Positions 28,138-37,609 of a DNA stretch of 64,000 bases are shown one piece after another. Numbering within the stretch: position 1 is the stretch's first letter; the number at the start of each line of letters is the position of its first letter. The stretch lies in contig CAWCEZ010000011.1 in the NCBI GenBank assembly GCA_963794745.1, positions 620,001 through 684,000 on the forward strand, in the 5' to 3' direction. The notes under the pieces are model-generated. The model had not been told where the DNA came from. It saw only the letters and a program-made list of their open reading frames with translations, and made no database searches. The position numbers and the translations under genes are program-made. The stretch comes from Fen-671 sp963794745 (GTDB lineage Bacteria; Actinomycetota; Acidimicrobiia; Acidimicrobiales; Palsa-688).

Positions 28138-29220
28138 ATGCCAGCGCCTGCAGCATTGAATGAGAACAGTGACCGGTCACCCTCTGTAAGCATCCGCGAC
28201 GTGGCGCGAGCTGCTGGCGTCTCCTACCAAACGGTCTCGCGGGTCATAAACGAAAGTTCTCGTGTAAAGAGCTCCACGCGCGAGTCGGTCCTCGATGCCA
28301 TCGCACGCCTCGGGTTCCGCCCCAACAGGGCCGCTCGCGCGCTGGCCGGCGGGCCCGTGCAGTCGGTGACCGTACTGACGTCCAACACAAGCCTGTACGG
28401 GCAGTCGGCCGCCATCGAAGGCATCGAGGAAGCGACCCGCGAAGCCGGCTTTGCGATGGGAGTTCGCGTGATCGAGCACGCAGCCCTGGCGGACGTGCGC
28501 GATGCCGTTGAGCGCGCGCTGGAACCTGCCGGGGCCCTGATAGTCATCGCCTTCGACCGCGCCGGCTTGACAGCGCTCGACTGCGTGCCCAGCGACGTGC
28601 CTGTCGCGTCGATGGTGCCCGCGCCCGCGCAGGGCGAGGTCCCGGCTCGCCCTGCCGTGTGGATCGACGAGTACATGGCGGCCAAAGAGGCGACCCAGTA
28701 CCTCCTGTCGCTCGGCCACAGGACCGTGCACCACCTTTCGATCCCGAGCTGGACCGGCAAGACCCCCCGTATGTCCGGATGGCGTTCCGCCCTCGAGCAG
28801 GCCGGGGTGGCGGTGCCCAAAGCGCTCCAGAGCGGCTGGAGCGCCGAATGGGGCTACGAAATGGGACAGAAGTTGTCCCAAGACCCAAAGGTCACCGCTC
28901 TGCTGTGCGGGAACGACGACATTGCTCTTGGCGTCCTGCGTGCCATGCATGAAGCCGGGCGCCCTGTCCCCGATGAAGTCAGTATCGTCGGTTTCGACGA
29001 CGTCCCCTTCGCACGCTTCTATACCCCGGCGCTCACGACGGTCCGCCAAGACTTCAAGACCTTAGGCAAAGTCTGCTTCGCGGAGCTCCTGACCGTCGTC
29101 GGGGCCAGCCGCCCCATAGAACGGCCCGATTACCCAGTAGCGCAGCTCGTGATCCGCGAAAGCGCCGGCCCTCCTCCCGGCACCGCCAAAGCCTCCCGGA
29201 CGAAGAACAGGCCTTCATAA
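28138..29220 (+). CDS. LacI-family regulator of the alpha-galactoside locus
   Basis: About 360 residues. The N-terminal LacI HTH is SIRDVARAAGVSYQTVSRVINESSRV, followed by the hinge FRPNRAARALAGG. A periplasmic-binding-like sugar domain ends with GFDDVPFARFYTPALTTVRQDF. The ATG at 28138 was chosen over the GTG at 28123, which lies inside operator 2; a TTG nearer the HTH is also possible. Operator 3 lies inside its first codons, implying autorepression. It diverges from the GH36 gene and is upstream of the sugar ABC genes, so it probably controls both. Confidence 0.9.
   Translation: MPAPAALNENSDRSPSVSIRDVARAAGVSYQTVSRVINESSRVKSSTRESVLDAIARLGFRPNRAARALAGGPVQSVTVLTSNTSLYGQSAAIEGIEEATREAGFAMGVRVIEHAALADVRDAVERALEPAGALIVIAFDRAGLTALDCVPSDVPVASMVPAPAQGEVPARPAVWIDEYMAAKEATQYLLSLGHRTVHHLSIPSWTGKTPRMSGWRSALEQAGVAVPKALQSGWSAEWGYEMGQKLSQDPKVTALLCGNDDIALGVLRAMHEAGRPVPDEVSIVGFDDVPFARFYTPALTTVRQDFKTLGKVCFAELLTVVGASRPIERPDYPVAQLVIRESAGPPPGTAKASRTKNRPS
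28169..28180. promoter_or_regulatory. LacI-type operator 3, inside the lacI coding start
   Basis: GTGACCGGTCAC, identical to operator 2 and 46 bases downstream of it, twice the 23-base spacing between operators 1 and 2. It lies within the first codons of the regulator gene and could act as a roadblock or as a partner for tetramer looping. Confidence 0.75.
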
Positions 29221-29293
29221 CAAAGTCTGCAGGCGCAGGACTAATGACAAGGGGGAACAAATTGCCCCACACCAACATTGGAAGGAGCAAAAC

Positions 29294-30610
29294 ATGTTGA
29301 AACAGCGCCGTCTCGCCAAGGTGACGACGGCTATTGCAACCGCGGCGGTACTCAGCGCTGTCGGGATGGGCTCGGCGACCGTCGCAAGCGCGTCGGTGGT
29401 GAACCTGACATGGTGGACCATGTGGTCCGGCTCGACATTGCAGTTGCTCGACCAGATGACGGCCCAGTTCAACAAGACGCACCCGGGCATCCACGTCACT
29501 GAGACCAGCATCCCAAGCGTTGCCACCACGAGCACCGCCAAGCTCCTGGCCTCGATAGCGGCGGGCGACCCACCCGACATCTTCACCGAGTGGTGGCCGG
29601 AGATCGGCGAGTTCGCCGCTGATGGTGACCTCGACTCACTGAACCCGTACCTGACTGGGTCGTACTCCGGTTTCGAGAAATGGGAGTACCCCGTCGCCGT
29701 GCAGGGTGGCACCTACAAGGGACAGCTGTACGCCGTCCCCATGGGCCTCAACTCTTGGGCGGTCTATTACAACAAGACCATCCTTTCCAAGGCCGGCATC
29801 ATGGCGCCGCCCAAGACTTTGGCCCAGCTCGACGCTGACTCGGCCAAGGAGTGGGTCATAACCAACGGGAAGATCCAGCAGATCGGGCTATACCCCGACA
29901 CGGCTGGGAACGGCTTCCTGTTCTATGCCAGCTTCTTCAACGCCCTCAACTGCTTCAACTCCGCAGGTAAGTACAACTATGAGAACTGCCCAGGGGCGAA
30001 GACCTTGATGAACTGGATAGCGAGCTTCGACAAATACCCGTACGCGCAGCTCCAAGCCATGCAAACTGCTGCCGGCACCGTGGCCGGCGGGCAAACCGAC
30101 CTGTTTACCGCAGGAAAACAGGGCTTCTTCCTGAGCGGCCCCTGGGAAGGCGCCCAAAACATCCCCCAGTCCGGTGGGAAGGGGCTGCAAGGGGCCTTCG
30201 GCGTAATCCCCTTCCCGGGAACGGTGGGCGCGCCGAGCACGATCGGGCAGGGCAACTTCAACATCGTCCCCAAAGGCTCGGCCCACCCGGAGCAAGCTTT
30301 TGAGTTCATCTCGTGGCTCGCCGGCTACCACAACGAGGCCTTCATGGGGACTATCGACCCCAAGGGTGGCTGGGTCCCCGGAGGCCCTTCGGTGACCAAG
30401 CAACCTGCCTACCAGGCTTGGTTGAAGGCCAACCCATGGCTGGACCCGTTCCTGCCACAGATGACCAGCAAGTACACCCAAGCCCCCGCCCTAACCCCGA
30501 CGCAGGCTGAGCTGTTCAACGCGATGAACACTGCCACCGCGAACGTGCTCCAGAAGATCCAGACGCCCGCCCAGGCGCTAAAGTACATCGACCAGCAGGG
30601 CAACAGCTAA
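29294..30610 (+). CDS. sugar ABC transporter substrate-binding protein (family 1)
   Basis: A 438-residue exported binding protein. A signal peptide covers about 1-34 (VTTAIATAAVLSAVGMGSATVASA); no lipobox cysteine is evident. The mature part begins NLTWWTMWSGSTLQLLDQMTAQFNKTHPGI, typical of MalE-like proteins, with PPDIFTEWWPEIGEFA and the C-terminal hinge block ADLFTAGK-like GGQTDLFTAGKQGFFLSGPW. GGAAGGAG precedes the ATG. It lies 73 bases after lacI and before two permeases; no ATPase is encoded here, so a shared MsmK-type ATPase elsewhere is expected. Confidence 0.92.
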   Translation: MLKQRRLAKVTTAIATAAVLSAVGMGSATVASASVVNLTWWTMWSGSTLQLLDQMTAQFNKTHPGIHVTETSIPSVATTSTAKLLASIAAGDPPDIFTEWWPEIGEFAADGDLDSLNPYLTGSYSGFEKWEYPVAVQGGTYKGQLYAVPMGLNSWAVYYNKTILSKAGIMAPPKTLAQLDADSAKEWVITNGKIQQIGLYPDTAGNGFLFYASFFNALNCFNSAGKYNYENCPGAKTLMNWIASFDKYPYAQLQAMQTAAGTVAGGQTDLFTAGKQGFFLSGPWEGAQNIPQSGGKGLQGAFGVIPFPGTVGAPSTIGQGNFNIVPKGSAHPEQAFEFISWLAGYHNEAFMGTIDPKGGWVPGGPSVTKQPAYQAWLKANPWLDPFLPQMTSKYTQAPALTPTQAELFNAMNTATANVLQKIQTPAQALKYIDQQGNS

Positions 30611-30624
30611 GAACTTCCCCTCGG

Positions 30625-30662
30625 AAGGTAGGGGACAGCTTTCATTCGCTGTCCCCTACCTT
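30625..30662 (+). terminator. intercistronic hairpin between binding-protein and permease genes
   Basis: A perfect 15-base-pair stem with arms at 30625-30639 (AAGGTAGGGGACAGC) and 30648-30662, loop of 8. It starts 15 bases after the binding-protein stop and ends 27 bases before the permease start. There is no T-run, so partial termination or 3'-end stabilisation is more likely than full termination, giving more binding protein than permease. Confidence 0.7.
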
Positions 30663-30688
30663 GCCCCGCGCAGGAGAAGGTCCCCGGA

Positions 30689-31644
30689 ATGCAGGCAACA
30701 ATCTCGAACGCTTCGCCAACAATGGTAGAGCGCCCGACACCCCGGGGCCTATCCCGGAAAATCCGCCGCCGTCACGCCAGGGTGGGACTGCTCTTCATCA
30801 GCCCGTGGATAATCGGCTTCCTCGGCTTTTTCGTGTACCCCTTTTTTGCCACCCTCTATTACAGTTTTACTAACTTCAACGGCGTCCAAACGGCGAAGGT
30901 GATCGGCTTCACCAACTACGTCAACCTGTTCCACGACCCGTTGTTCAAGACGTCTCTTTTCAACACTTTTTACTACACGGCCTGCGAGCTCCCGCTTTCG
31001 ACGGTGGTCGCGCTCGGCCTCGCTCTCCTGCTCAACATGGACGTCAAGGGGAGAGCCATATACCGGACGATCTTCTACATCCCGTCGATCGTGCCGACGG
31101 TGGCGTCTTGCCTGATATTCGTCTGGATATTCAACCCGGCGTCCGGTATCGTCAACTCACTTCTTACAGGGCCCATATCCCAGGCCCGAACTGGTTCTTC
31201 TCCATAGCCTGGTCGAAACCTTCCTTCATATTGCTTGGCCTGTGGGGGCTTGGCCAGCCGATGGTAATTTACCTCGCGGGCCTGCAAAGCGTTCCCCGGG
31301 AAATGTACGAGGTGGTGAACCTCGATGGGGCGAAGCCGTGGCAGCGGTTGAGGTATGTGACGTTACCGATGCTCACCCCGGTGATCCTTTTCAACGTCAT
31401 CCTGCAACTCGTGCTTTGCATCGCTTACTTCACCCAGGCGCAGGTCATCGAGAACGCCGACGTTGGCGGCCCGGGCACGTCGACGTGGTTCTATGTGCAG
31501 TACTTGTACCAGGAAGCTTTCGAGTACCTCAAGTTCGGGTACTCCTCCGCCATGGCCTTTTTCCTGTTCGTCATAAGCGCACTGATAATGGTCGTGTTGT
31601 TCAAGTCCTCTTCGAGATGGGTCTACTATGCCAACGAGGACTAG
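30689..31644 (+). CDS. sugar ABC transporter permease (MalF type), frame-changed
   Basis: About 318 residues and six membrane helices. The first frame runs from ATG 30689 through PWIIGFLGFFVYPFFATLYYSF to FNPASGIVNSLLTG. The second carries WSKPSFILLGLWGLGQPMVIYL and the EAA loop with EMYEVVNLDGAKPWQRLRYVTLPMLTP. They join at GGGCCC (31169-31174) by one base (SLLTG then IPGPNWF). It is followed by the MalG-type permease with a 17-base overlap. Confidence 0.87.
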
Positions 31645-32482
31645 ATCCGTGCGTAACACGTTACGTGGCCTGTCCAAGCAAGGCGTGCTCATCCTGGTGA
31701 GCGTGCTGCTCGGCTTCCCCTTGCTGTGGATGGTCCTTACCTCTTTGAAGACCAACCCACAGTCGCTCGCCGTGCCGGTGGTCTGGTGGCCGCACCCCTT
31801 CAAGTGGAGCAACTACCCGGAGTTCCTCTCGGCGGTGCCGTTTTATAGGTACTTCCTCAACACTCTGCTCTATGCCGGGGTCACCATCGTCGGGGTCTCG
31901 ATATCGAGCAGCCTGGTCGCGTACGGCTTTTCGCGCATCCGCTGGAAGGGCCGCGACGTGCTGTTCCAGGTGATGGTGAGCACACTGCTGATCCCCTTCT
32001 TCGCGACCCTCATCCCCTTGTTCGTTATCTACAAGGACCTGCACTGGGTCGGCTGGTACCTCCCGCTCATGATCCCGACGTTCCTCGGGAGCTCGGTCTT
32101 CAGTACCTTCCTGCTCAGGCAGTTCTTCATGACGATCCCCGAGGCGCTCTCCGACGCCGCAAGGGTGGACGGGGCGAACGAGTTTTACATCTACAGCCGC
32201 ATCGTCCTGCCGATGGCGAAACCAGCCATCGCGACTGTCATCCTGTTCCAGTTCATATACTGCTGGAACGACTACATCGGCCCGCTCATATACATAAATA
32301 ACCAGGTGTGGTACCCGCTTTCACTTGGTCTGTACCAGGTGCTCGGTACCTACACGACAAACTGGCCCTGGGTAATGGCGGCAGCTACGGCGGCCACTGC
32401 ACCCATCGTCATCCTGTTCTTCTTCACGCAGCGCACGTTCATTGCAGGCATCGCCGTCCAAGGAACGGGGGTCAAGGGCTGA
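31628..32482 (+). CDS. sugar ABC transporter permease (MalG type)
   Basis: A 284-residue inner-membrane permease with six hydrophobic segments. The EAA motif near the C-terminus reads EALSDAARVDGANEFYIYSRIVLPMAKP, and the last helix is followed by RTFIAGIAVQGTGVKG, the standard end for this family. The start overlaps the end of the MalF-type gene; its stop overlaps the following ATG as TGATG. The frame is intact. Confidence 0.92.
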   Translation: MPTRTRSVRNTLRGLSKQGVLILVSVLLGFPLLWMVLTSLKTNPQSLAVPVVWWPHPFKWSNYPEFLSAVPFYRYFLNTLLYAGVTIVGVSISSSLVAYGFSRIRWKGRDVLFQVMVSTLLIPFFATLIPLFVIYKDLHWVGWYLPLMIPTFLGSSVFSTFLLRQFFMTIPEALSDAARVDGANEFYIYSRIVLPMAKPAIATVILFQFIYCWNDYIGPLIYINNQVWYPLSLGLYQVLGTYTTNWPWVMAAATAATAPIVILFFFTQRTFIAGIAVQGTGVKG

Positions 32483-33180
32483 TGCAGGCATCGCGTGCAC
32501 CGGCGGGGGCGGCCCGGCCCACTCGGACATCGGGAGCCCTTGGCCGCCTGGTCCAAGGACCGGTGATGGCCGCTCTTGGTTCGGTGTTCAACTTCCTTGC
32601 CCTCAACGCCGTCGTGGTCATCGTCTCCCTCCCTGTTGTGACCGCCCCGCTCGCTCTCGTCGCCGTCACCGTGGCGCTGGACCGCTGGAGGACCGACGGG
32701 GAGGACAGGGTTGTCCGCGAGTTCTTCGCCGCGCTCCGGTCGCGGCCGGCCCTACCGACGGTCCTGGTCGCCGGCGCCCCTCTCGTCGTCGCCGGCATCG
32801 GAGCCGAGGAGGTCCACTATTTTGCCCATGGCGGGGAGCCAGTCGACTGGGTCTGCCTCGGTTTCGGGTTCGCGGCCCTCCTCCTTGCGATCTGCGCTCT
32901 TGGCTACGTGTTGCTACTTGCAGCACGCTGTCCCGTCGTCCCGGCTAACGAAATCTGGTCGCTCAGCCTCCGGCTGGCTATCCGCAACCTGTTCATCACG
33001 GGGCCGCTCTTCGTGGTCGAGATCGTCGGCGCCACGCTCTTGGCCCTGCTCGACCCCCCCCTGTTGATGATCGGGCTGCCCCTAGCCGTCTTGTCGTTGA
33101 TGAGGCTTACGGCCCGTTGCGGCCTGCGCGCCGCAGGGCTCGGCGAAGCCGTACCGCGCGTCCACGAGCGCCCGAGCTAG
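32482..33180 (+). CDS. YesL-like (DUF624) membrane protein
   Basis: A 232-residue protein with about five hydrophobic segments and a conserved early stretch FNFLALNAVVVIVSLPVVTAPLALVAVTVALDRW that matches the YesL/DUF624 pattern (membrane helix, then an alpha/beta amphipathic stretch). Such proteins accompany carbohydrate ABC transporters in Firmicutes and Actinobacteria; their function is unknown. The ATG at 32482 shares bases with the permease stop (TGATG), implying translational coupling. It ends 4 bases into the convergent aldo/keto reductase gene. Confidence 0.72.
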   Translation: MQASRAPAGAARPTRTSGALGRLVQGPVMAALGSVFNFLALNAVVVIVSLPVVTAPLALVAVTVALDRWRTDGEDRVVREFFAALRSRPALPTVLVAGAPLVVAGIGAEEVHYFAHGGEPVDWVCLGFGFAALLLAICALGYVLLLAARCPVVPANEIWSLSLRLAIRNLFITGPLFVVEIVGATLLALLDPPLLMIGLPLAVLSLMRLTARCGLRAAGLGEAVPRVHERPS

Positions 33181-34202
33181 GACGAGGAGCGGGCCCACAG
33201 GTTGATACCGGCGTCCACGGCGTAGCGATCGATCTCGCTCAGTTGTTCCTCACTGAAATCAAGGTTTTGGAGCGCGCCTACGTTGTCCTCGAGCTGAGCG
33301 ATGCTGCTGACACCTATCAGCACAGAAGTGACCCTGGGGTCGCGAAGTGCCCATGAAAGCGCCAGCTGTGACAGCTTCTGGCCGCGGCCCTCGGCGATCG
33401 CCGCCAGGGCGCGGACCTTGGCCAGGTTCTCGTCGCTGAGCATCTCGGGCCTCAACGAGCCCTCCGCACTGGCACGAGAGCCTTGGGGCACGCCACCAAG
33501 GTAACGGTCGGTCAGGAGCCCCTGGGCTAGCGGCGAGAAGGCAATGCACCCGACACCCTCTTCGCCGAGCACATCGAGCAAGTCGGGCTCGATCCAGCGG
33601 TTGAAAAGAGAATAGGAGGGTTGGTGGATCAGCAGCGGCGTGCCCAATTGCCGCAGGATCCCTGCCGCCTCGCTGGTTTTGGTAGCCGAATACGAGGAGA
33701 TCCCGGCGTAAAGCGCCTTTCCTTGCCGCACGGCAGCGTCAAGGGCACCGAGGGTCTCCTCGAGTGGGGTGTTCGGGTCGAAACGGTGCGAGTAGAAGAT
33801 GTCCACGTAGTCCAGGCCCATCCGGCCCAAACTTTGGTCCAGGCTGGCAAGGAGGTACTTGCGCGACCCGCCGCCTTGCCCGTACGGGCCGGGCCACATG
33901 TCGTAACCGGCCTTGGTCGAGATGATGAGCTCGTCGCGCAGGCTCGCGAAGTCGGTGGACATGATGCGCCCAAAACTCTCCTCGGCCGAGCCGTAGGGAG
34001 GCCCGTAGTTGTTCGCGAGGTCAAAGTGGGTGATGCCGAGGTCGAACGCCCGGCGCAAAATGGCCCGGGACGACTCGAGCGGTCGAGTCGCACCGAAGTT
34101 TTGCCACAACCCGAGCGACACCGCCGGGAGCAGCAGGCCGCTGCGCCCGCACCGCCGGTAAACCATCTTTTCGTAACGTTCAGTGGCCGGGGCCCAGGTC
34201 AT
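33177..34202 (-). CDS. aldo/keto reductase (YghZ/L-glyceraldehyde-3-P reductase type)
   Basis: A 341-residue NADPH-dependent reductase. The catalytic tetrad is visible: Asp and Tyr in HFDLANNYGPPYGSAEE, Lys in LIISTKAGYDMWPGPYG and His in DIFYSHRFDPNTPLEET. SLFNRWIEPDLLDVL and AFSPLAQGLLTDRYL are typical of the YghZ subgroup. AAAGGAGGG precedes the ATG at 34202, which overlaps the dehydrogenase stop as ATGA. Last gene of an araB-araD-dehydrogenase-reductase operon, so it may reduce an aldopentose or a sugar-derived aldehyde; the substrate is not determined by sequence. Confidence 0.88.
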   Translation of the reverse strand: MTWAPATERYEKMVYRRCGRSGLLLPAVSLGLWQNFGATRPLESSRAILRRAFDLGITHFDLANNYGPPYGSAEESFGRIMSTDFASLRDELIISTKAGYDMWPGPYGQGGGSRKYLLASLDQSLGRMGLDYVDIFYSHRFDPNTPLEETLGALDAAVRQGKALYAGISSYSATKTSEAAGILRQLGTPLLIHQPSYSLFNRWIEPDLLDVLGEEGVGCIAFSPLAQGLLTDRYLGGVPQGSRASAEGSLRPEMLSDENLAKVRALAAIAEGRGQKLSQLALSWALRDPRVTSVLIGVSSIAQLEDNVGALQNLDFSEEQLSEIDRYAVDAGINLWARSSS

Positions 34203-35224
34203 GTCGGCCCTCCTTTCGCGGTTGTCACACGCCATGGCGTGCCGATCTGGACGACAGTCTTCAGGCCCTCCCGACGAGACGCAACTCTGAAGGCCTCCGC
34301 CACGTCGGCGAGGGCAAACGACGACGTGACGAGCCAGTCCAACTCGATCGCGCCTCGCTCGACGGCGCTGATCGCCCGCGGGTAGGCATCTTTCATCCTG
34401 CGCACCACGGCGATCGTCAGGCCCTTGCGACGAGCGAGCGCTGCGGGGAAGCTCGTCCGGTCGTCGTCAGGGATGCCTGCCAGCACGACGCGACCCCCAG
34501 CCCTGGCTAGGACCATGCTTGTTCGTAACGCCTCCTCGCTCCCGGAAACTTCGAACGAGACGTCGACCTGGTGGCCGCTCGCGTTGGCCTCTGCGGGGGA
34601 AAATACCAGGTCGGCGCCGCAGCGGGCAGCGGCTTGCCGGCGATGTGCCAACGGTTCGACGGCGACGATCGAGGCGGCCCCCGCCGAGCGAGCGACCTGG
34701 ATGATCATCAAGCCGATCGGGCCGCAGCCGACCACTGCGACCGCGCTGCCGTAGCGCACGTGGCCCAGGTCAAAGCTGTGGAAGGCCACTCCGAGCGGCT
34801 CGAGGAGGGCGACGGCACCGTCGCTGAAAGTGTCGGGCACCCGGTGGAGCAGGTCTGTCGGCCACGCGAGGTACTCCCGCAAACCGCCATCAGTGGCGCC
34901 GTGCCCAGCGAAACCGACCTGTGGGCAAAGGTTGTTATTGCCCTCCCTGCAGCGCGCGCAGACGTTGCACGGCACTGCGGGGTCAACCGCTACACGCTGC
35001 CCGTCGAGCGGGCCTCCCTCGACCGTCCCTCCGAACTCATGGCCGAGGACGAGCGGCCGGCTGAGCAGTGCGTCGCCGATCCCCCCCTGGTCGAACCAGT
35101 GGAGGTCGGATCCGCAAAGGCCGACGGCCGCGACCCGCACAAGGGCCTCGCCGGGCCCGGGCGTGGGGACTGGCTCATCAACGAGGTGGATCTCGCCCAC
35201 CCCGGTCAACCTGGCGGCCTTCAC
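34199..35224 (-). CDS. zinc-dependent medium-chain polyol/alcohol dehydrogenase
   Basis: A 341-residue MDR-family enzyme. Catalytic zinc ligands: Cys in VGLCGSDLHWF and His-Glu in LGHEFGG. The structural zinc lobe has four cysteines (PCNVCARCREGNNNLCP). The NAD-binding loop is VAVVGCGPIGLMIIQ. The closest groups by motif are sorbitol/L-idonate/threonine dehydrogenases. The start is GTG at 35224, 7 bases after the araD stop. Within the ara-type operon an arabinitol or ribitol dehydrogenase role is plausible but inferred. Confidence 0.87.
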   Translation of the reverse strand: MKAARLTGVGEIHLVDEPVPTPGPGEALVRVAAVGLCGSDLHWFDQGGIGDALLSRPLVLGHEFGGTVEGGPLDGQRVAVDPAVPCNVCARCREGNNNLCPQVGFAGHGATDGGLREYLAWPTDLLHRVPDTFSDGAVALLEPLGVAFHSFDLGHVRYGSAVAVVGCGPIGLMIIQVARSAGAASIVAVEPLAHRRQAAARCGADLVFSPAEANASGHQVDVSFEVSGSEEALRTSMVLARAGGRVVLAGIPDDDRTSFPAALARRKGLTIAVVRRMKDAYPRAISAVERGAIELDWLVTSSFALADVAEAFRVASRREGLKTVVQIGTPWRVTTAKGGPT

Positions 35225-35231
35225 GGCTCGC

Positions 35232-35936
35232 TCAGCCCTGGTGACCCGGGCCCTGGCCGTAATAAGCGCCGGGGCCGTGCTTGCGCGAGAAATGACGGTC
35301 GATCAGGTGCCCCGACAGCGGGGTCACGTCGGGGGCTAGGAGAACCGTTGACCATGCCATTTTCGCGATTGCCTCAAGCGTAACGGCCGCCGCCACCGCG
35401 CCGGCCGGGTCGGGCCCCCAGCAGAACGGCCCGTGCCCATCGACGAGCACCGCCGGCACGTCGTCGCCCGGCCTGCCGGAGAGCGCGGCAAGGACCGCAA
35501 CGCCCGTCGCGAACTCGTAGTCTCCCTGCACCTCCTCGGGGCTCAATGGCGCAGTCACCGGGACCTCGTACGGGGACATGTCGGCATGGGTGGTCCCAAG
35601 TACGGGGATCGGTCGGTGCGCCTGCGCCCAAGTCGTCGCCCAAGTCGAATGGGTGTGGACGACGGCACCGGCCCCGCGGACCCCTTGGTACAACGCGAGA
35701 TGAGTCGAAGTGTCGGTCGACGGACGGCGCTCGCCTTCTACTACTCGGCCGTTGTCGTCAACCACGACCATGTCCTGCTCGGTCATTTCCGAATAGCGGA
35801 CGCCCGACGGCTTGATAACGATCAAGCCGGTGGCGGGGTCCCTTCCCGAGACATTGCCCCAAGTTAGGGTGACAAGTCCTGCGCGGGGAAGCTCCAGGTT
35901 TGCCTCAAGGACCGCCGCCTTAAGCTTTTCTAGCAT
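35232..35936 (-). CDS. araD: L-ribulose-5-phosphate 4-epimerase
   Basis: A 234-residue class II aldolase-fold enzyme interconverting L-ribulose-5-P and D-xylulose-5-P. Motifs: LVTLTWGNVSGRDP, IKPSGVRYSEMT, the zinc histidines in VVHTHSTWATTWAQA, GTTHADMSPYEVP, VDGHGPFCWG with the third His, and a C-terminal RHFSRKHGPGAYYGQ tail typical of AraD. The start overlaps the end of araB by 17 bases. It would feed xylulose-5-P to the phosphoketolase encoded at the right edge. Confidence 0.94.
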   Translation of the reverse strand: MLEKLKAAVLEANLELPRAGLVTLTWGNVSGRDPATGLIVIKPSGVRYSEMTEQDMVVVDDNGRVVEGERRPSTDTSTHLALYQGVRGAGAVVHTHSTWATTWAQAHRPIPVLGTTHADMSPYEVPVTAPLSPEEVQGDYEFATGVAVLAALSGRPGDDVPAVLVDGHGPFCWGPDPAGAVAAAVTLEAIAKMAWSTVLLAPDVTPLSGHLIDRHFSRKHGPGAYYGQGPGHQG

Positions 35937-37601
35937 CGGCCCTCTGTGAACCAGCCGCTAGGCGTTTTTGGTCCTTCAGCTCGTGCAGCCATGACGCGTG
36001 CGTGCGCCCGAGCGAGTCGTGCAAGTCCTTCCAGACCTTGTACACCGCGCCATAGGTCGCTGTGGCGGCAGGATCGGGGGTGTAGACGTGCTTGACGCGT
36101 GGCTCCAACGCCCTCGCAGCATCGCTTATGGTGGCGAAGCCGCCAAGGTCTGGCCCTGCTGCCACCGCGCCGAAGAGGGCTGAACCTCTGGCGGGCACCT
36201 GGGGAGAGCCCGATACTTTCACCGGCAGACCAGAGACGTCGGCGATGAGCTGCATGAGCAGCGGGCTCTTGTCGGCCAGGCCACCACAAGCAACGATCTC
36301 GGCGAGCTGCAGCCCTCCTTCGACGAAGTTATCGAGGATCGCCTTATTGCCGAAGGCTGTCGACTCCAGCAGCGCCCGGTAGATATCGACGGCGCTGGTT
36401 TGCAAAGTAAGCCCCACGAGCACGCCCGAGAGGTCCGCATCAGCGAGAACGCTCCGGTTGCCGTTCCACCAGTCGAGAGCGACCAGGCCGGTCTCACCAG
36501 GCGCCAGCGCGGCAGCGGCCCGCTCAAGCCCAGGGAGGAGGCTGGGGCCGCTGCCGCCCGCTGGGGCCAGGTTGTCCGCGAACCAGCCGAACATGTCGCC
36601 GACAGCCGGCTGTCCCGCCTCATAGCCGTACAGACCCGCCAGGATGCCGTCCTTGGCAACCCCGGTTATGCCGGCAAGGAGGATCTCCTGCGGGTGCACC
36701 ACCATGTCACAGATGGAGGTCCCGACGACCATGACGTAGGTTTGGCTCCCCTCCGCCCCGGCCCCCGGGAACGAGACGAAAGAGTCCACGTTGCCTACCG
36801 CAACCGCAACGTTGGCCGGTAGGCCCAACCTGTCGGCAAGCTCGCGCCGCAACGGCCCGGCGCTTGTCCCGAGAGGGAAGAAAACCTCACCCAGCTTGGC
36901 ACCGGGTTGGGAAAACCCGGGGTACGCGGCTTGGAAGAACTCATCGCTGGGCAGACCTTCCGCCTCGGACCACAAAGCCTTGTAGGCGGCTGGGCAGGAC
37001 GATCGACGCTCGTGCCCGCTGAGCTGCCACACCACCCAGTCGGTAACTTCGATAAAGGCAGCGGACGCATCGTAAATCTCACGGTCCTCCAGCCATATCT
37101 CTATCAGCTTGGGGAAGTACCACTCCGAGGAAATGCGGCCGCCGTAGCGCGCCAGGAAGGGCTCGTCCCGCTCAGCCGCCACTTCGTTGAGGCGGGTGGC
37201 TACGGGCTGTGCCGCATGGTGCTTCCACAGCTTGGCCCATGCATGCGGCCTCGCACGCCACTCGGCCAGGTCGCAAAGCGGCACACCTGTAGCGTCGACG
37301 GGCAAGACGGTGCAACAGGTAGCGTCCACGCCGACGCCTATGACATGTGCCGCAGCTGCAGGTGCTTGCGCAAGCACGCTGGCGATACCTGCCTCCAACA
37401 CCGTCATGTAGTCCGCCGGCTCGTGCAGGGCCAATCAGGTGGTAGGCGTTCGCCGGTGTCGGGTAACATGTCGGCGATCACACCGTGGGGATAGGCAAAG
37501 TCCGCAACCGCAAGCTCGTCGCCCGAGCGCAAGTCCAGCAGCAATGTGCGCGCGGAAGCGGTGCCGAAGTCGACCCCTATCGCGTAGGCCTCCTGAACCA
37601 T
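35920..37601 (-). CDS. araB: L-ribulokinase, frame-changed
   Basis: FGGY-family kinase phosphorylating L-ribulose, about 560 residues. The N-terminal frame from ATG 37601 reads IGVDFGTASARTLLLDLRSGDELA and ends at LPPDW. The second frame continues LHEPADYMTVLEAG, GVGVDATCCTVLPVDATG, the kinase core VGNVDSFVSFPGAG, VMVVGTSICDMVV, STAFGNKAILD and EIVACGGLADKSPLLMQLIADV. The join is one base at the GGGCC near 37431-37434. It is divergent from lacI-2 over a LacI-type operator. No L-arabinose isomerase gene is present. Confidence 0.9.
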
Positions 37602-37609
37602 GCCGCAGA

